From Paragorgia papillata (lineage: Eukaryota; Cnidaria; Anthozoa; Scleralcyonacea; Coralliidae), in the NCBI GenBank assembly GCA_035771165.1, contig JAWNZC010000265.1:907001-971000 (forward strand): a stretch of 64,000 nt of DNA. The letters are read 5' to 3'. This document shows, piece after piece, positions 13,001 through 26,439 of the stretch. Every line of letters starts with the position of its first letter. The stretch's first letter is position 1. The notes beneath the pieces were generated by a model. That model made no database searches, had not been told where the DNA came from, and saw only the letters and a program-made list of their open reading frames with translations. The position numbers were made by a program, and so were the translations under genes.

Positions 13001-16000
13001 GTTTGCTCGAAAATGACATAAATACGCTCCCACATGCATGAACAACAAATTGTTTGTGGGGTATAGAAGGTTTGGTGAATATGTAAATTAAATAGAGCTC
13101 TCGTGCGGGTGGTACCGGTGCGGGTGGGAACTCTGCAGAGACTCTGCTCCAGTGATCCCTTCCCCATTGAGGGGGTAAGGGGGAGCAGAGATGGGGGCTC
13201 TTTTATTAAAACTGTATATATTTTGCAATGTTACAAAGTTAAAAAGCTGTGTTTTATTGAAAAAATCGTAAACTCGTCATTTTCAGACAATCCTGGACAA
13301 AATTGTTGGGACACTTTGCCGATTTTGACGATTTTCGCATAGTGTCCCAAGCACTTTTGGCCAGGATTGTCTGAAAATGACGAATTAAACAAAATCGAAG
13401 AAAAAAACAATTTGGCGGCAGCGATTCTGCGCAGTTTGCTCGAAAATGACATAAATACGCTCCCACATGCATGACCAACAAATTGTTTCTGGGGTATAGA
13501 AGGTTTGGTGAATATGTAAATTAAATAGAGCTCTCGTGCGGGTGGTACCGGTGCGGGTGGGAACTCTGCAGAGACTCTGCTCCAGTGATCCCTTCCCCAT
13601 TGAGGGGGTAAGGGGGAGCAGAGATGGGGGCTCTTTTATTAAACTGTATATATTTTGCAATGTTACAAAGTTAAAAAGCTGTGTTTTATTGAAAAAATCG
13701 TAAACTCGTCATTTTCAGACAATCCTGGACAAAATTGTTGGGCCACTTTGCCGATTTTGACGATTTTCGCATAGTGTCCCAAGCACTTTTGTCCAGGATT
13801 GTCTGAAAATGACGAATTAAACAAAATCGAAGAAAAAAACAATTTGGCGGCAGCGATTCTGCGCAGTTTGCTCGAAAATGACATAAATACGCTCCCACAT
13901 GCATGAACAACAAATTGTTTGTGGGGTATAGAAGGTTTGGTGAATATGTAAATTAAATAGAGCTCTCGTGCGGGTGGTACCGGTGCGGGTGGGAACTCTG
14001 CAGAGACTCTGCTCCAGTGATCCCTTCCCCATTGAGGGGGTAAGGGGGAGCAGAGATGGGGGCTCTTTTATTAAACTGTATATATTTTGCAATGTTACAA
14101 AGTTTAAAAAGCTGTGTTTTTATTGAAAAATCGTAAACTCGTCATTTTCAGACAATCCTGGACAAAATTGTTGGGCCACTTTGCCGATTTTGACGATTTT
14201 CGCATAGTGTCCCCAAGCACTTTTGGCCAGGATTGTCTGAAAATGACGAATTAAACAAAATCGAAGAAAAAAAACAATTTGGCGGCGGCGATTCTGCGCA
14301 GTTTGCTCGAAAATGACATAAATACGCTCCCACATGCATGAACAACAAATTGTTTGTGGGGTATAGAAGGTTTGGTGAATATGTAAATTAAATAGAGCTC
14401 TCGTGCGGGTGGTACCGGTGCGGGTGGGAACTCTGCAGAGACTCTGCTCCAGTGATCCCTTCCCCATTGAGGGGGTAAGGGGGAGCAGAGATGGGGGCTC
14501 TTTTATTAAACTGTATATATTTTGCAATGTTACAAAGTTAAAAAGCTGTGTTTTATTGAAAAATCGTAAACTCGTCATTTTCAGACAATCCTGGACAAAA
14601 TTGTTGGGCCACTTTGCCGATTTTTGACGATTTTCGCATAGTGTCCCAAGCACTTTTGGCCAGGATTGTCTGAAAATGACGAATTAAACAAAATCGAAGA
14701 AAAAAAACAATTTGGCGGCGGCGATTTCTGCGCAGTTTGCTCGAAAATGACATAAATACGCTCCCACATGCATGAACAACAAATTGTTTCTGGGGTATAG
14801 AAGGTTTGGTGAATATGTAAATTAAATAGAGCTCTCGTGCGGGTGGTACCGGTGCGGGTGGGAACTCTGCAGAGACTCTGCTCCAGTGATCCCTTCCCCA
14901 TTGAGGGGGTAAGGGGGAGCAGAGATGGGGGCTCTTTTATTAAACTGTATATATTTTGCAATGTTACAAAGTTAAAAAGCTGTGTTTTATTGAAAAATCA
15001 TAAACTCGTCATTTTCAGTCAATCCTGGACAAAATTGTTGGGACACTTTGCCGATTTTTGACGATTTTCGCATAGTGTCCCAAGCACTTTTGTCCAGGAT
15101 TGTCTGAAAATGACGAATTAAACAAAATCGAAGAAAAAAAAACAATTTGGGGGCGGCGATTCTGCGCAGTTTGCTCGAAAATGACATAAATACGCTCCCA
15201 CATGCATGAACAACAAATTGGTTCTGGGGTATAGAAGGTTTGGTGAAATATGTAAATTAAATAGAGCTCTCGTGCGGGTGGTACCGGTGCGGGTGGGAAC
15301 TCTGCAGAGACTCTGCTCCAGTGATCCCTTCCCCATTGAGGGGGTAAGGGGGAGCAGAGATGGGGGCTCTTTTATTAAACTGTATATATTTTGCAATGTT
15401 ACAAAGTTAAAAAGCTGTGTTTTTATTGAAAAATCGTAAACTCGTCATTTTCAGACAATCCTGGACAAAATTATTGGGCCACTTTTGCCGATTTTGACGA
15501 TTTTCGCATAGTGTCCCAAGCACTTTTGTCCAGGAATTGTCTGAAAATGACGAATTAAACAAAATCGAAGAAAAAAACAATTTGGGGGCGGCGATTCTGC
15601 GCAGTTTGCTCGAAAATGACATAAATACGCTCCCACATGCATGAACAACAAATTGTTTGTGGGGTATAGAAGGTTTGGTGAATATGTAAATTAAATAGAG
15701 CTCTCGTGCGGGTGGTACCGGTGCGGGTGGGAACTCTGCAGAGACTCTGCTCCAGTGATCCCTTCCCCATTGAGGGGGTAAGGGGGAGCAGAGATGGGGG
15801 CTCTTTTATTAAACTGTATATATTTTGCAATGTTACAAAGTTAAAAAGCTGTGTTTTATTGAAAAATCGTAAACTCGTCATTTTCAGACAATCCTGGACA
15901 AAATTGTTGGGCCACTTTGCCGATTTTGACGATTTTCGCATAGTGTCCCAAGCACTTTTGTCCAGGATTGTCTGAAAATGACGAATTAAACAAAATCGAA

Positions 16001-19000
16001 GAAAAAAACAATTTGGGGGCGGCGATTCTGCGCAGTTTGCTCGAAAATGACATAAATACGCTCCCACATGCATGAACAACAAATTGGTTCTGGGGTATAG
16101 AAGGTTTGGTGAATATGTAAATTAAATAGAGCTCTCGTGCGGGTGGTACCGGTGCGGGTGGGAACTCTGCAGAGACTCTGCTCCAGTGATCCCTTCCCCA
16201 TTGAGGGGGTAAGGGGGAGCAGAGATGGGGGCTCTTTTATTAAACTGTATATATTTTGCAATGTTACAAAGTTAAAAAGCTGTGTTATATTGAAAAATCA
16301 TAAACTCGTCATTTTGAGTCAATCCTGGACAAAATTGTTGGGCCACTTTGCCGATTTTGACGATTTTCGCATAGTGTCCCAAGCACTTTTGTCCAGGATT
16401 GTCTGAAAATGACGAATTAAACAAAATCGAAGAAAAAAACAATTTGGGGGCGGCGATTCTGCGCAGTTTGCTCGAAAATGACATAAATACGCTCCCACAT
16501 GCATGAACAACAAATTGGTTCTGGGGTATAGAAGGTTTGGTGAATATGTAAATTAAATAGAGCTCTCGTGCGGGTGGTACCGGTGCGGGTGGGAACTCTG
16601 CAGAGACTCTGCTCCAGTGATCCCTTCCCCATTGAGGGGGTAAGGGGGAGCAGAGATGGGGGCTCTTTTATTAAACTGTATATATTTTGCAATGTTACAA
16701 AGTTAAAAAGCTGTGTTATATTGAAAAATCATAAACTCGTCATTTTGAGTCAATCCTGGACAAAATTGTTGGGACACTTTGCCGATTTTGACGATTTTCG
16801 CATAGTGTCCCAAGCACTTTTGTCCAGGATTGTCTGAAAATGACGAATTAAACAAAATCGAAGAAAAAAACAATTTGGGGGCGGCGATTCTGCGCAGTTT
16901 GCTCGAAAATGACATAAATACGCTCCCACATGCATGAACAACAAATTGGTTCTGGGGTATAGAAGGTTTGGTGAATATGTAAATTAAATAGAGCTCTCGT
17001 GCGGGTGGTACCGGTGCGGGTGGGAACTCTGCAGAGACTCTGCTCCAGTGATCCCTTCCCCATTGAGGGGTAAGGGGGAGCAGAGATGGGGGCTCTTTTA
17101 TTAAACTGTATATATTTTGCAATGTTACAAAGTTAAAAAGCTGTGTTTTATTGAAAAATCGTAAACTCGTCATTTTCAGACAATCCTGGATAAAATTATT
17201 GGGCCACTTTGCCGATTTTGACGATTTTCGCATAGTGTCCCAAGCACTTTTGGCCAGGATTGTCTGAAAATGACGAATTAAACAAAATCGAAGAAAAAAA
17301 CAATTTGGCGGCGGCGATTCTGCGCAGTTTGCTCGAAAATGACATAAATACGCTCCCACATGCATGAACAACAAATTGGTTCTGGGGTATAGAAGGTTTG
17401 GTGAATATGTAAATTAAATAGAGCTCTCGTGCGGGTGGTACCGGTGCGGGTGGGAAACTCTGCAGAGACTCTGCTCCAGTGATCCCTTCCCCATTGAGGG
17501 GGTAAGGGGGAGCAGAGATGGGGGCTCTTTTATTAAACTGTATATATTTTGCAATGTTACAAAGTTAAAAAGCTGTGTTTTATTGAAAAATCGTAAAATC
17601 GTCATTTTCAGACAATCCTGGACAAAATTATTGGGCCACTTTGCCGATTTTGACGATTTTCGCATAGTGTCCCAAGCACTTTTGGCCAGGATTGTCTGAA
17701 AATGACGAATTAAACAAAATCGAAGAAAAAAACAATTTGGCGGCGGCGATTCTGCGCAGTTTGCTCGAAAATGACATAAATACGCTCCCACATGCATGAA
17801 CAACAAATTGGTTCTGGGGTATAGAAGGTTTGGTGAATATGTAAATTAAATAGAGCTCTCGTGCGGGTGGTACCGGTGCGGGTGGGAACTCTGCAGAGAC
17901 TCTGCTCCAGTGATCCCTTCCCCATTGAGGGGGTAAGGGGGAGCAGAGATGGGGGCTCTTTTATTAAACTGTATATATTTTGCAATGTTACAAAGTTTAA
18001 AAAGCTGTGTTTTATTGAAAAATCGTAAAACTCGTCATTTTCAGACAATCCTGGACAAAATTATTGGGCCACTTTGCCGATTTTGACGATTTTCGCATAG
18101 TGTCCCAAGCACTTTTGGCCAGGATTGTCTGAAAATGACGAATTAAACAAAATCGAAGAAAAAAAACAATTTGGCGGCGGCGATTCTGCGCAGTTTGCTC
18201 GAAAATGACATAAATACGCTCCCACATGCATGAACAACAAATTGGTTCTGGGGTATAGAAGGTTTGGTGAATATGTAAATTAAATAGAGCTCTCGTGCGG
18301 GTGGTACCGGTGCGGGTGGGAACTCTGCAGAGACTCTGCTCCAGTGATCCCTTCCCCATTGAGGGGGTAAGGGGGAGCAGAGATGGGGGCTCTTTTATTA
18401 AACTGTATATATTTTGCAATGTTACAAAGTTAAAAAGCTGTGTTATATTGAAAAAATCATAAACTCGTCATTTTGAGTCAATCCTGGACAAAATTGTTGG
18501 GACACTTTGCCGATTTTGACGATTTTCGCATAGTGTCCCAAGCACTTTTGTCCAGGATTGTCTGAAAATGACGAATTAAACAAAATCGAAGAAAAAAAAC
18601 AATTTGGGGGCGGCGATTCTGCGCAGTTTGCTCGAAAAATGACATAAATACGCTCCCACATGCATGAACAACAAATTGGTTTCTGGGGTATAGAAGGTTT
18701 GGTGAATATGTAAATTAAATAGAGCTCTCGTGCGGGTGGTACCGGTGCGGGTGGGAACTCTGCAGAGACTCTGCTCCAGTGATCCCTTCCCCATTGAGGG
18801 GGTAAGGGGGAGCAGAGATGGGGGCTCTTTTATTAAACTGTATATATTTTGCAATGTTACAAAGTTTAAAAAGCTGTGTTTTATTGAAAAATCGTAAACT
18901 CGTCATTTTCAGACAATCCTGGACAAAATTATTGGGCCACTTTGCCGATTTTGACGATTTTCGCATAGTGTCCCAAGCACTTTTGGCCAGGATTGTCCTG

Positions 19001-22000
19001 AAAATGACGAATTAAACAAAATCGAAGAAAAAAAACAATTTGGCGGCGGCGATTCTGCGCAGTTTGCTCGAAAATGACATAAATACGCTCCCACATGCAT
19101 GAACAACAAATTGGTTCTGGGGTATAGAAGGTTTGGTGAATATGTAAATTAAATAGAGCTCTCGTGCGGGTGGTACCGGTGCGGGTGGGAACTCTGCAGA
19201 GACTCTGCTCCAGTGATCCCTTCCCCATTGAGGGGGTAAGGGGGAGCAGAGATGGGGGCTCTTTTATTAAACTGTATATATTTTGCAATGTTACAAAGTT
19301 AAAAAAGCTGTGTTTTATTGAAAAATCGTAAACTCGTCATTTTCAGACAATCCTGGACAAAATTATTGGGCCACTTTGCGATTTTGACGATTTTCGCATA
19401 GTGTCCCAAGCACTTTTGGCCAGGATTGTCTGAAAATGACGAATTAAACAAAATCGAAGAAAAAAACAATTTGGCGGCGGCGATTCTGCGCAGTTTGCTC
19501 GAAAATGACATAAATACGCTCCCACATGCATGAACAACAAATTGGTTCTGGGGTATAGAAGGTTTGGTGAATATGTAAATTAAATAGAGCTCTCGTGCGG
19601 GTGGTACCGGTGCGGGTGGGAACTCTGCAGAGACTCTGCTCCAGTGATCCCTTCCCCATTGAGGGGGTAAGGGGGAGCAGAGATGGGGGCTCTTTTATTA
19701 AACTGTATATATTTTGCAATGTTACAAAGTTAAAAAGCTGTGTTTTATTGAAAAATCATAAACTCGTCATTTTGAGTCAATCCTGGACAAAATTGTTGGG
19801 ACACTTTGCCGATTTTGACGATTTTCGCATAGTGTCCCAAGCACTTTTGTCCAGGATTGTCTGAAAATGACGAATTAAACAAAATCGAAGAAAAAAACAA
19901 TTTGGGGGCGGCGATTCTGCGCAGTTTGCTCGAAAATGACATAAATACGCTCCCACATGCATGAACAACAAATTGGTTCTGGGGTATAGAAGGTTTGGTG
20001 AATATGTAAATTAAATAGAGCTCTCGTGCGGGTGGTACCGGTGCGGGTGGGAACTCTGCAGAGACTCTGCTCCAGTGATCCCTTCCCCATTGAGGGGGTA
20101 AGGGGGAGCAGAGATGGGGGCTCTTTTATTAAACTGTATATATTTTGCAATGTTACAAAGTTAAAAAGCTGTGTTTTATTGAAAAATCGTAAACTCGTCA
20201 TTTTCAGACAATCCTGGACAAAATTATTGGGCCACTTTGCCGATTTTGACGATTTTTCGCATAGTGTCCCAAGCACTTTTGGCCAGGATTGTCTGAAAAT
20301 GACGAATTAAACAAAATCGAAGAAAAAAACAATTTGGCGGCGGCGATTCTGCGCAGTTTGCTCGAAAAATGACATAAATACGCTCCCACATGCATGAACA
20401 ACAAATTGGTTCTGGGGTATAGAAGGTTTGGTGAATATGTAAATTAAATAGAGCTCTCGTGCGGGTGGTACCGGTGCGGGTGGGAACTCTGCAGAGACTC
20501 TGCTCCAGTGATCCCTTCCCCATTGAGGGGGTAAGGGGGAGCAGAGATGGGGGCTCTTTTATTAAACTGTATATATTTTGCAATGTTACAAAGTTAAAAA
20601 GCTGTGTTTTATTGAAAAATCATAAAATCGTCATTTTGAGTCAATCCTGGACAAAATTGTTGGGACACTTTGCCGATTTTGACGATTTTCGCATAGTGTC
20701 CCAAGCACTTTTGTCCAGGATTGTCTGAAAATGACGAATTAAACAAAATCGAAGAAAAAAACAATTTGGGGGCGGCGATTCTGCGCAGTTTGCTCGAAAA
20801 TGACATAAATACGCTCCCACATGCATGAACAACAAATTGGTTCTGGGGTATAGAAGGTTTGGTGAATATGTAAATTAAATAGAGCTCTCGTGCGGGTGGT
20901 ACCGGTGCGGGTGGGAACTCTGCAGAGACTCTGCTCCAGTGATCCCTTCCCCATTGAGGGGGTAAGGGGGAGCAGAGATGGGGGCTCTTTTATTAAACTG
21001 TATATATTTTGCAATGTTACAAAGTTAAAAAGCTGTGTTTTATTGAAAAATCATAAACTCGTCATTTTGAGTCAATCCTGGACAAAATTGTTGGGACACT
21101 TTGCCGATTTTGACGATTTTCGCATAGTGTCCCAAGCACTTTTGTCCAGGATTGTCTGAAAATGACGAATTAAACAAAATCGAAGAAAAAAACAATTTGG
21201 GGGCGGCGATTCTGCGCAGTTTGCTCGAAAATGACATAAATACGCTCCCACATGCATGAACAACAAATTGGTTCTGGGGTATAGAAGGTTTGGTGAATAT
21301 GTAAATTAAATAGAGCTCTCGTGCGGGTGGTACCGGTGCGGGTGGGAACTCTGCAGAGACTCTGCTCCAGTGATCCCTTCCCCATTGAGGGGGTAAGGGG
21401 GAGCAGAGATGGGGGCTCTTTTATTAAACTGTATATATTTTGCAATGTTACAAAGTTAAAAAGCTGTGTTTTATTGAAAAATCATAAACTCGTCATTTTG
21501 AGTCAATCCTGGACAAAATTGTTGGGACACTTTGCCGATTTTGACGATTTTCGCATAGTGTCCCAAGCACTTTTGTCCAGGATTGTCTGAAAATGACGAA
21601 TTAAACAAAATCGAAGAAAAAAACAATTTGGGGGCGGCGATTCTGCGCAGTTTGCTCGAAAATGACATAAATACGCTCCCACATGCATGAACAACAAATT
21701 GGTTCTGGGGTATAGAAGGTTTGGTGAATATGTAAATTAAATAGAGCTCTCGTGCGGGTGGTACCGGTGCGGGTGGGAACTCTGCAGAGACTCTGCTCCA
21801 GTGATCCCTTCCCCATTGAGGGGGTAAGGGGGAGCAGAGATGGGGGCTCTTTTATTAAACTGTATATATTTTGCAATGTTACAAAGTTAAAAAGCTGTGT
21901 TTTATTGAAAAATCATAAACTCGTCATTTTCAGACAATCCTGGAGAAAATTATTGGGCCACTTTGCCGATTTTGACGATTTTCGCATAGTGTCCCAAGCA

Positions 22001-25000
22001 CTTTTGTCCAGGATTGTCTGAAAATGACGAATTAAACAAAATCGAAGAAAAAAACAATTTGGGGGCGGCGATTCTGCGCAGTTTGCTCGAAAATGACATA
22101 AATACGCTCCCACATGCATGAACAACAAATTGGTTCTGGGGTATAGAAGGTTTGGTGAATATGTAAATTAAATAGAGCTCTCGTGCGGGTGGTACCGGTG
22201 CGGGTGGGAACTCTGCAGAGACTCTGCTCCAGTGATCCCTTCCCCATTGAGGGGGTAAGGGGGAGCAGAGATGGGGGCTCTTTTATTAAACTGTATATAT
22301 TTTGCAATGTTACAAAGTTAAAAAGCTGTGTTTTATTGAAAAAATCGTAAACTCGTCATTTTCAGACAATCCTGGACAAAATTATTGGGCCACTTTGCCG
22401 ATTTTGACGATTTTCGCATAGTGTCCCAAGCACTTTTGTCCAGGATTGTCTGAAAATGACGAATTAAAACAAAATCGAAGAAAAAAACAATTTGGGGGCG
22501 GCGATTCTGCGCAGTTTGCTCGAAAATGACATAAATACGCTCCCACATGCATGAACAACAAATTGGTTCTGGGGTATAGAAGGTTTGGTGAATATGTAAA
22601 TTAAATAGAGCTCTCGTGCGGGTGGTACCGGTGCGGGTGGGAACTCTGCAGAGACTCTGCTCCAGTGATCCCTTCCCCATTGAGGGGGTAAGGGGGAGCA
22701 GAGATGGGGGGCTCTTTTATTAAACTGTATATATTTTGCAATGTTACAAAGTTAAAAAGCTGTGTTTTATTGAAAAATCGTAAACTCGTCATTTTCAGAC
22801 AATCCTGGACAAAATTATTGGGCCACTTTGCCGATTTTGACGATTTTCGCATAGTGTCCCAAGCACTTTTGGCCAGGATTGTCTGAAAATGACGAATTAA
22901 ACAAAATCGAAGAAAAAAACAATTTGGGGGCGGCGATTCTGCGCAGTTTGCTCGAAAATGACATAAATACGCTCCCACATGCATGAACAACAAATTGGTT
23001 CTGGGGTATAGAAGGTTTGGTGAATATGTAAATTAAATAGAGCTCTCGTGCGGGTGGTACCGGTGCGGGTGGGAACTCTGCAGAGACTCTGCTCCAGTGA
23101 TCCCTTCCCCATTGAGGGGGTAAGGGGGAGCAGAGATGGGGGCTCTTTTATTAAACTGTATATATTTTGCAATGTTACAAAGTTAAAAAGCTGTGTTTTA
23201 TTGAAAAATCGTAAACTCGTCATTTTCAGACAATCCTGGACAAAATTATTGGGCCACTTTGCCGATTTTGACGATTTTCGCATAGTGTCCCAAGCACTTT
23301 TGGCCAGGATTGTCTGAAAATGACGAATTAAACAAAATCGAAGAAAAAAAACAATTTGGGGGCGGCGATTCTGCGCAGTTTGCTCGAAAATGACATAAAT
23401 ACGCTCCCAACATGCATGAACAACAAATTGGTTTCTGGGGTTATAGAAGGTTTGGTGAATATGTAAATTAAATAGAGCTCTCGTGCGGGTGGTACCGGTG
23501 CGGGTGGGAACTCTGCAGAGACTCTGCTCCAGTGATCCCTTCCCCATTGAGGGGGTAAGGGGGAGCAGAGATGGGGGCTCTTTTATTAAACTGTATATAT
23601 TTTGCAATGTTACAAAGTTAAAAAGCTGTGTTTTATTGAAAAATCATAAACTCGTCATTTTGAGTCAATCCTGGACAAAATTGTTGGGACACTTTCCCGA
23701 TTTTTGACGATTTTCGCATAGTGTCCCAAGCACTTTTGTCCAGGATTGTCTGAAAATGACGAATTAAACAAAATCGAAGAAAAAAACAATTTGGGGGCGG
23801 CGATTCTGCGCAGTTTGCTCGAAAATGACATAAATACGCTCCCACATGCATGAACAACAAATTGGTTCTGGGGTTGATAGAAGGTTTGGTGAATATGTAA
23901 ATTAAATAGAGCTCTCGTGCGGGTGGTACCGGTGCGGGTGGGAACTCTGCAGAGACTCTGCTCCAGTGATCCCTTCCCCATTGAGGGGGTAAGGGGGAGC
24001 AGAGATGGGGGCTCTTTTATTAAACTGTATATATTTTGCAATGTTACAAAGTTAAAAAGCTGTGTTTTATTGAAAAATCATAAACTCGTCATTTTGAGTC
24101 AATCCTGGACAAAATTGTTGGGACACTTTGCCGATTTTGACGATTTTCGCATAGTGTCCCAAGCACTTTTGTCCAGGATTGTCTGAAAATGACGAATTAA
24201 ACAAAATCGAAGAAAAAAAACAATTTGGGGCGGCGATTCTGCGCAGTTTGCTCGAAAATGACATAAATACGCTCCCACATGCATGAAACAACAAATTGGT
24301 TCTGGGGTATAGAAGGTTTGGTGAATATGTAAATTAAAATAGAGCTCTCGTGCGGGTGGTACCGGTGCGGGTGGGAACTCTGCAGAGACTCTGCTCCAGT
24401 GATCCCTTCCCCATTGAGCGGGGTAAGGGGGAGCAGAGATGGGGGCTCTTTTATTAAACTGTATATATTTTGCAATGTTACAAAGTTAAAAAGCTGTGTT
24501 TTTATTGAAAAAATCGTAAACTCGTCATTTTCAGACAATCCTGGACAAAATTATTGGGCCACTTTGCCGATTTTGACGATTTTCGCATAGTGTCCCAAGC
24601 ACTTTTGTCCAGGATTGTCTGAAAATGACGAATTAAACAAAATCGAAGAAAAAAACAATTTGGGGGCGGCGATTCTGCGCAGTTTGCTCGAAAATGACAT
24701 AAATACGCTCCCACATGCATGAACAACAAATTGGTTCTGGGGTATAGAAGGTTTGGTGAATATGTAAATTAAATAGAGCTCTCGTGCGGGTGGTACCGGT
24801 GCGGGTGGGAACTCTGCAGAGACTCTGCTCCAGTGATCCCTTCCCCATTGAGGGGGTAAGGGGGAGCAGAGATGGGGGCTCTTTTATTAAACTGTATATA
24901 TTTTGCAATGTTACAAAGTTAAAAAGCTGTGTTTTATTGAAAAATCGTAAACTCGTCATTTTCAGACAATCCTGGACAAAATTATTGGGCCACTTTGCCG

Positions 25001-25911
25001 ATTTTGACGATTTTCGCATAGTGTCCCAAGCACTTTTGTCCAGGATTGTCTGAAAATGACGAATTAAACAAAATCGAAGAAAAAAACAATTTGGGGGCGG
25101 CGATTCTGCGCAGTTTGCTCGAAAATGACATAAATACGCTCCCACATGCATGAACAACAAATTGGTTCTGGGGTATAGAAGGTTTGGTGAATATGTAAAT
25201 TAAATAGAGCTCTCGTGCGGGTGGTACCGGTGCGGGTGGGAACTCTGCAGAGACTCTGCTCCAGTGATCCCTTCCCCATTGAGGGGGTAAGGGGGAGCAG
25301 AGATGGGGGCTCTTTTATTAAACTGTATATATTTTGCAATGTTACAAAGTTAAAAAGCTGTGTTTTATTGAAAAATCGTAAACTCGTCATTTTCAGACAA
25401 TCCTGGACAAAATTATTGGGCCACTTTGCCGATTTTGACGATTTTCGCATAGTGTCCCAAGCACTTTTGGCCAGGATTGTCTGAAAATGACGAATTAAAC
25501 AAAATCGAAGAAAAAAACAATTTGGCGGCGGCGATTCTGCGCAGTTTGCTCGAAAATGACATAAATACGCTCCCACATGCATGAACAACAAATTGGTTCT
25601 GGGGTATAGAAGGTTTGGTGAATATGTAAATTAAATAGAGCTCTCGTGCGGGTGGTACCGGTGCGGGTGGGAACTCTGCAGAGACTCTGCTCCAGTGATC
25701 CCTTCCCCATTGAGGGGGTAAGGGGGAGCAGAGATGGGGGCTCTTTTATTAAACTGTATATATTTTGCAATGTTACAAAGTTAAAAAGCTGTGTTTTATT
25801 GAAAAATCATAAACTCGTCATTTTGAGTCAATCCTGGACAAAATTGTTGGGACACTTTGCCGATTTTGACGATTTTCGCATAGTGTCCCAAGCACTTTTG
25901 TCCAGGATTGT

Positions 25912-26030
25912 AGTTTACTCTGTCAGTCTGTCTAACACCAGACTATTTTACTCTGTCTAACACCAGACTAGTTTACTCTGTCAGTCTGTCTAACAGCAGA
26001 CTATCTTATTCGTCAACGGGAAAACTCTCG
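25912..26030. repeat. short TTTACTCTGTC / AACACCAGACTA repeats at array edge
   Basis: Immediately after the satellite breaks off there are three imperfect copies of a phrase containing TTTACTCTGTC and TCTAACACCAGACTA. Related phrases (CTGGCGTTAGCC or GCCAGACGATTTTACT) recur at 29303-29375, 33246-33320, 51757-51813 and 55777-55866, so this is one member of a dispersed low-copy family. Confidence 0.7.
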
Positions 26031-26311
26031 GATTGGAAGGAAGATTCAAATCTTGCAAATCATGCATGTCATTATTTTTAAAAATGTAGCTGGTGGTTCC
26101 TAATTTTAAGCGTTCTAAAATACTATTCAAGATATATGACCTGCTCTTTGAATTTCATGGATAATTGCAAAAATATGCATGATGTCATAATGGTGTGTCC
26201 CTGACTTGACATCTCAGATTATCTCATTATCTCATTTAAACGGAAGAGTTTTGACTTCGCATGAGTTGGAATAAAACTTAACTCACCGATTTGAAATCTC
26301 TTCTGTTGGTT

Positions 26312-26439
26312 TTAGATCTTCCCTCCCTCCTTCCTTTCCTTCCCTTCCCTTCCCTTCCTTCCTTCCTTCCTTCCTTCCTTCCTTCCTTCCTTCCTTCCTT
26401 CCTTCCTTCCTTCCTTCCTTCCTTCCTTCCTTCCTTCCT
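26312..26439. repeat. (CCTT)n microsatellite
   Basis: Polypyrimidine tract that begins as irregular CCCTT/CCTCC units and settles into about 20 perfect CCTT units. It encodes runs of EGRK on the minus strand, which is an artefact. Confidence 0.95.

Larger units (their letters stand above)
1..25911. repeat. 431-bp satellite array, about 60 head-to-tail monomers
   Basis: A single tandem array fills the first 25.9 kb. Taking GTGCGGGTGGTACCGG as unit start, units begin at 422, 853, 1284, 1871, 2302 and so on to 25646. That gives 58 whole monomers, a partial one at 1-421 and a final truncated one. Typical spacing is 430-432 bp; one unit is 587 bp. Each monomer contains the palindromes GAGCTC and CTCTGCAGAG, a GC-rich hairpin, a second hairpin of 22-bp arms, an A-run and a TATATATTTT tract. 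Because 431 is not a multiple of 3, no reading frame persists across units. The short ORFs in it (89 codons plus, up to 175 codons or more minus) change with every indel and look non-coding. The array continues upstream of the window, so its true size is unknown. Confidence 0.97.

Noticed and set aside
1..25911. CRISPR array
   Set aside because: Units are 431 bp with no variable spacers, and the context is a eukaryotic genome.
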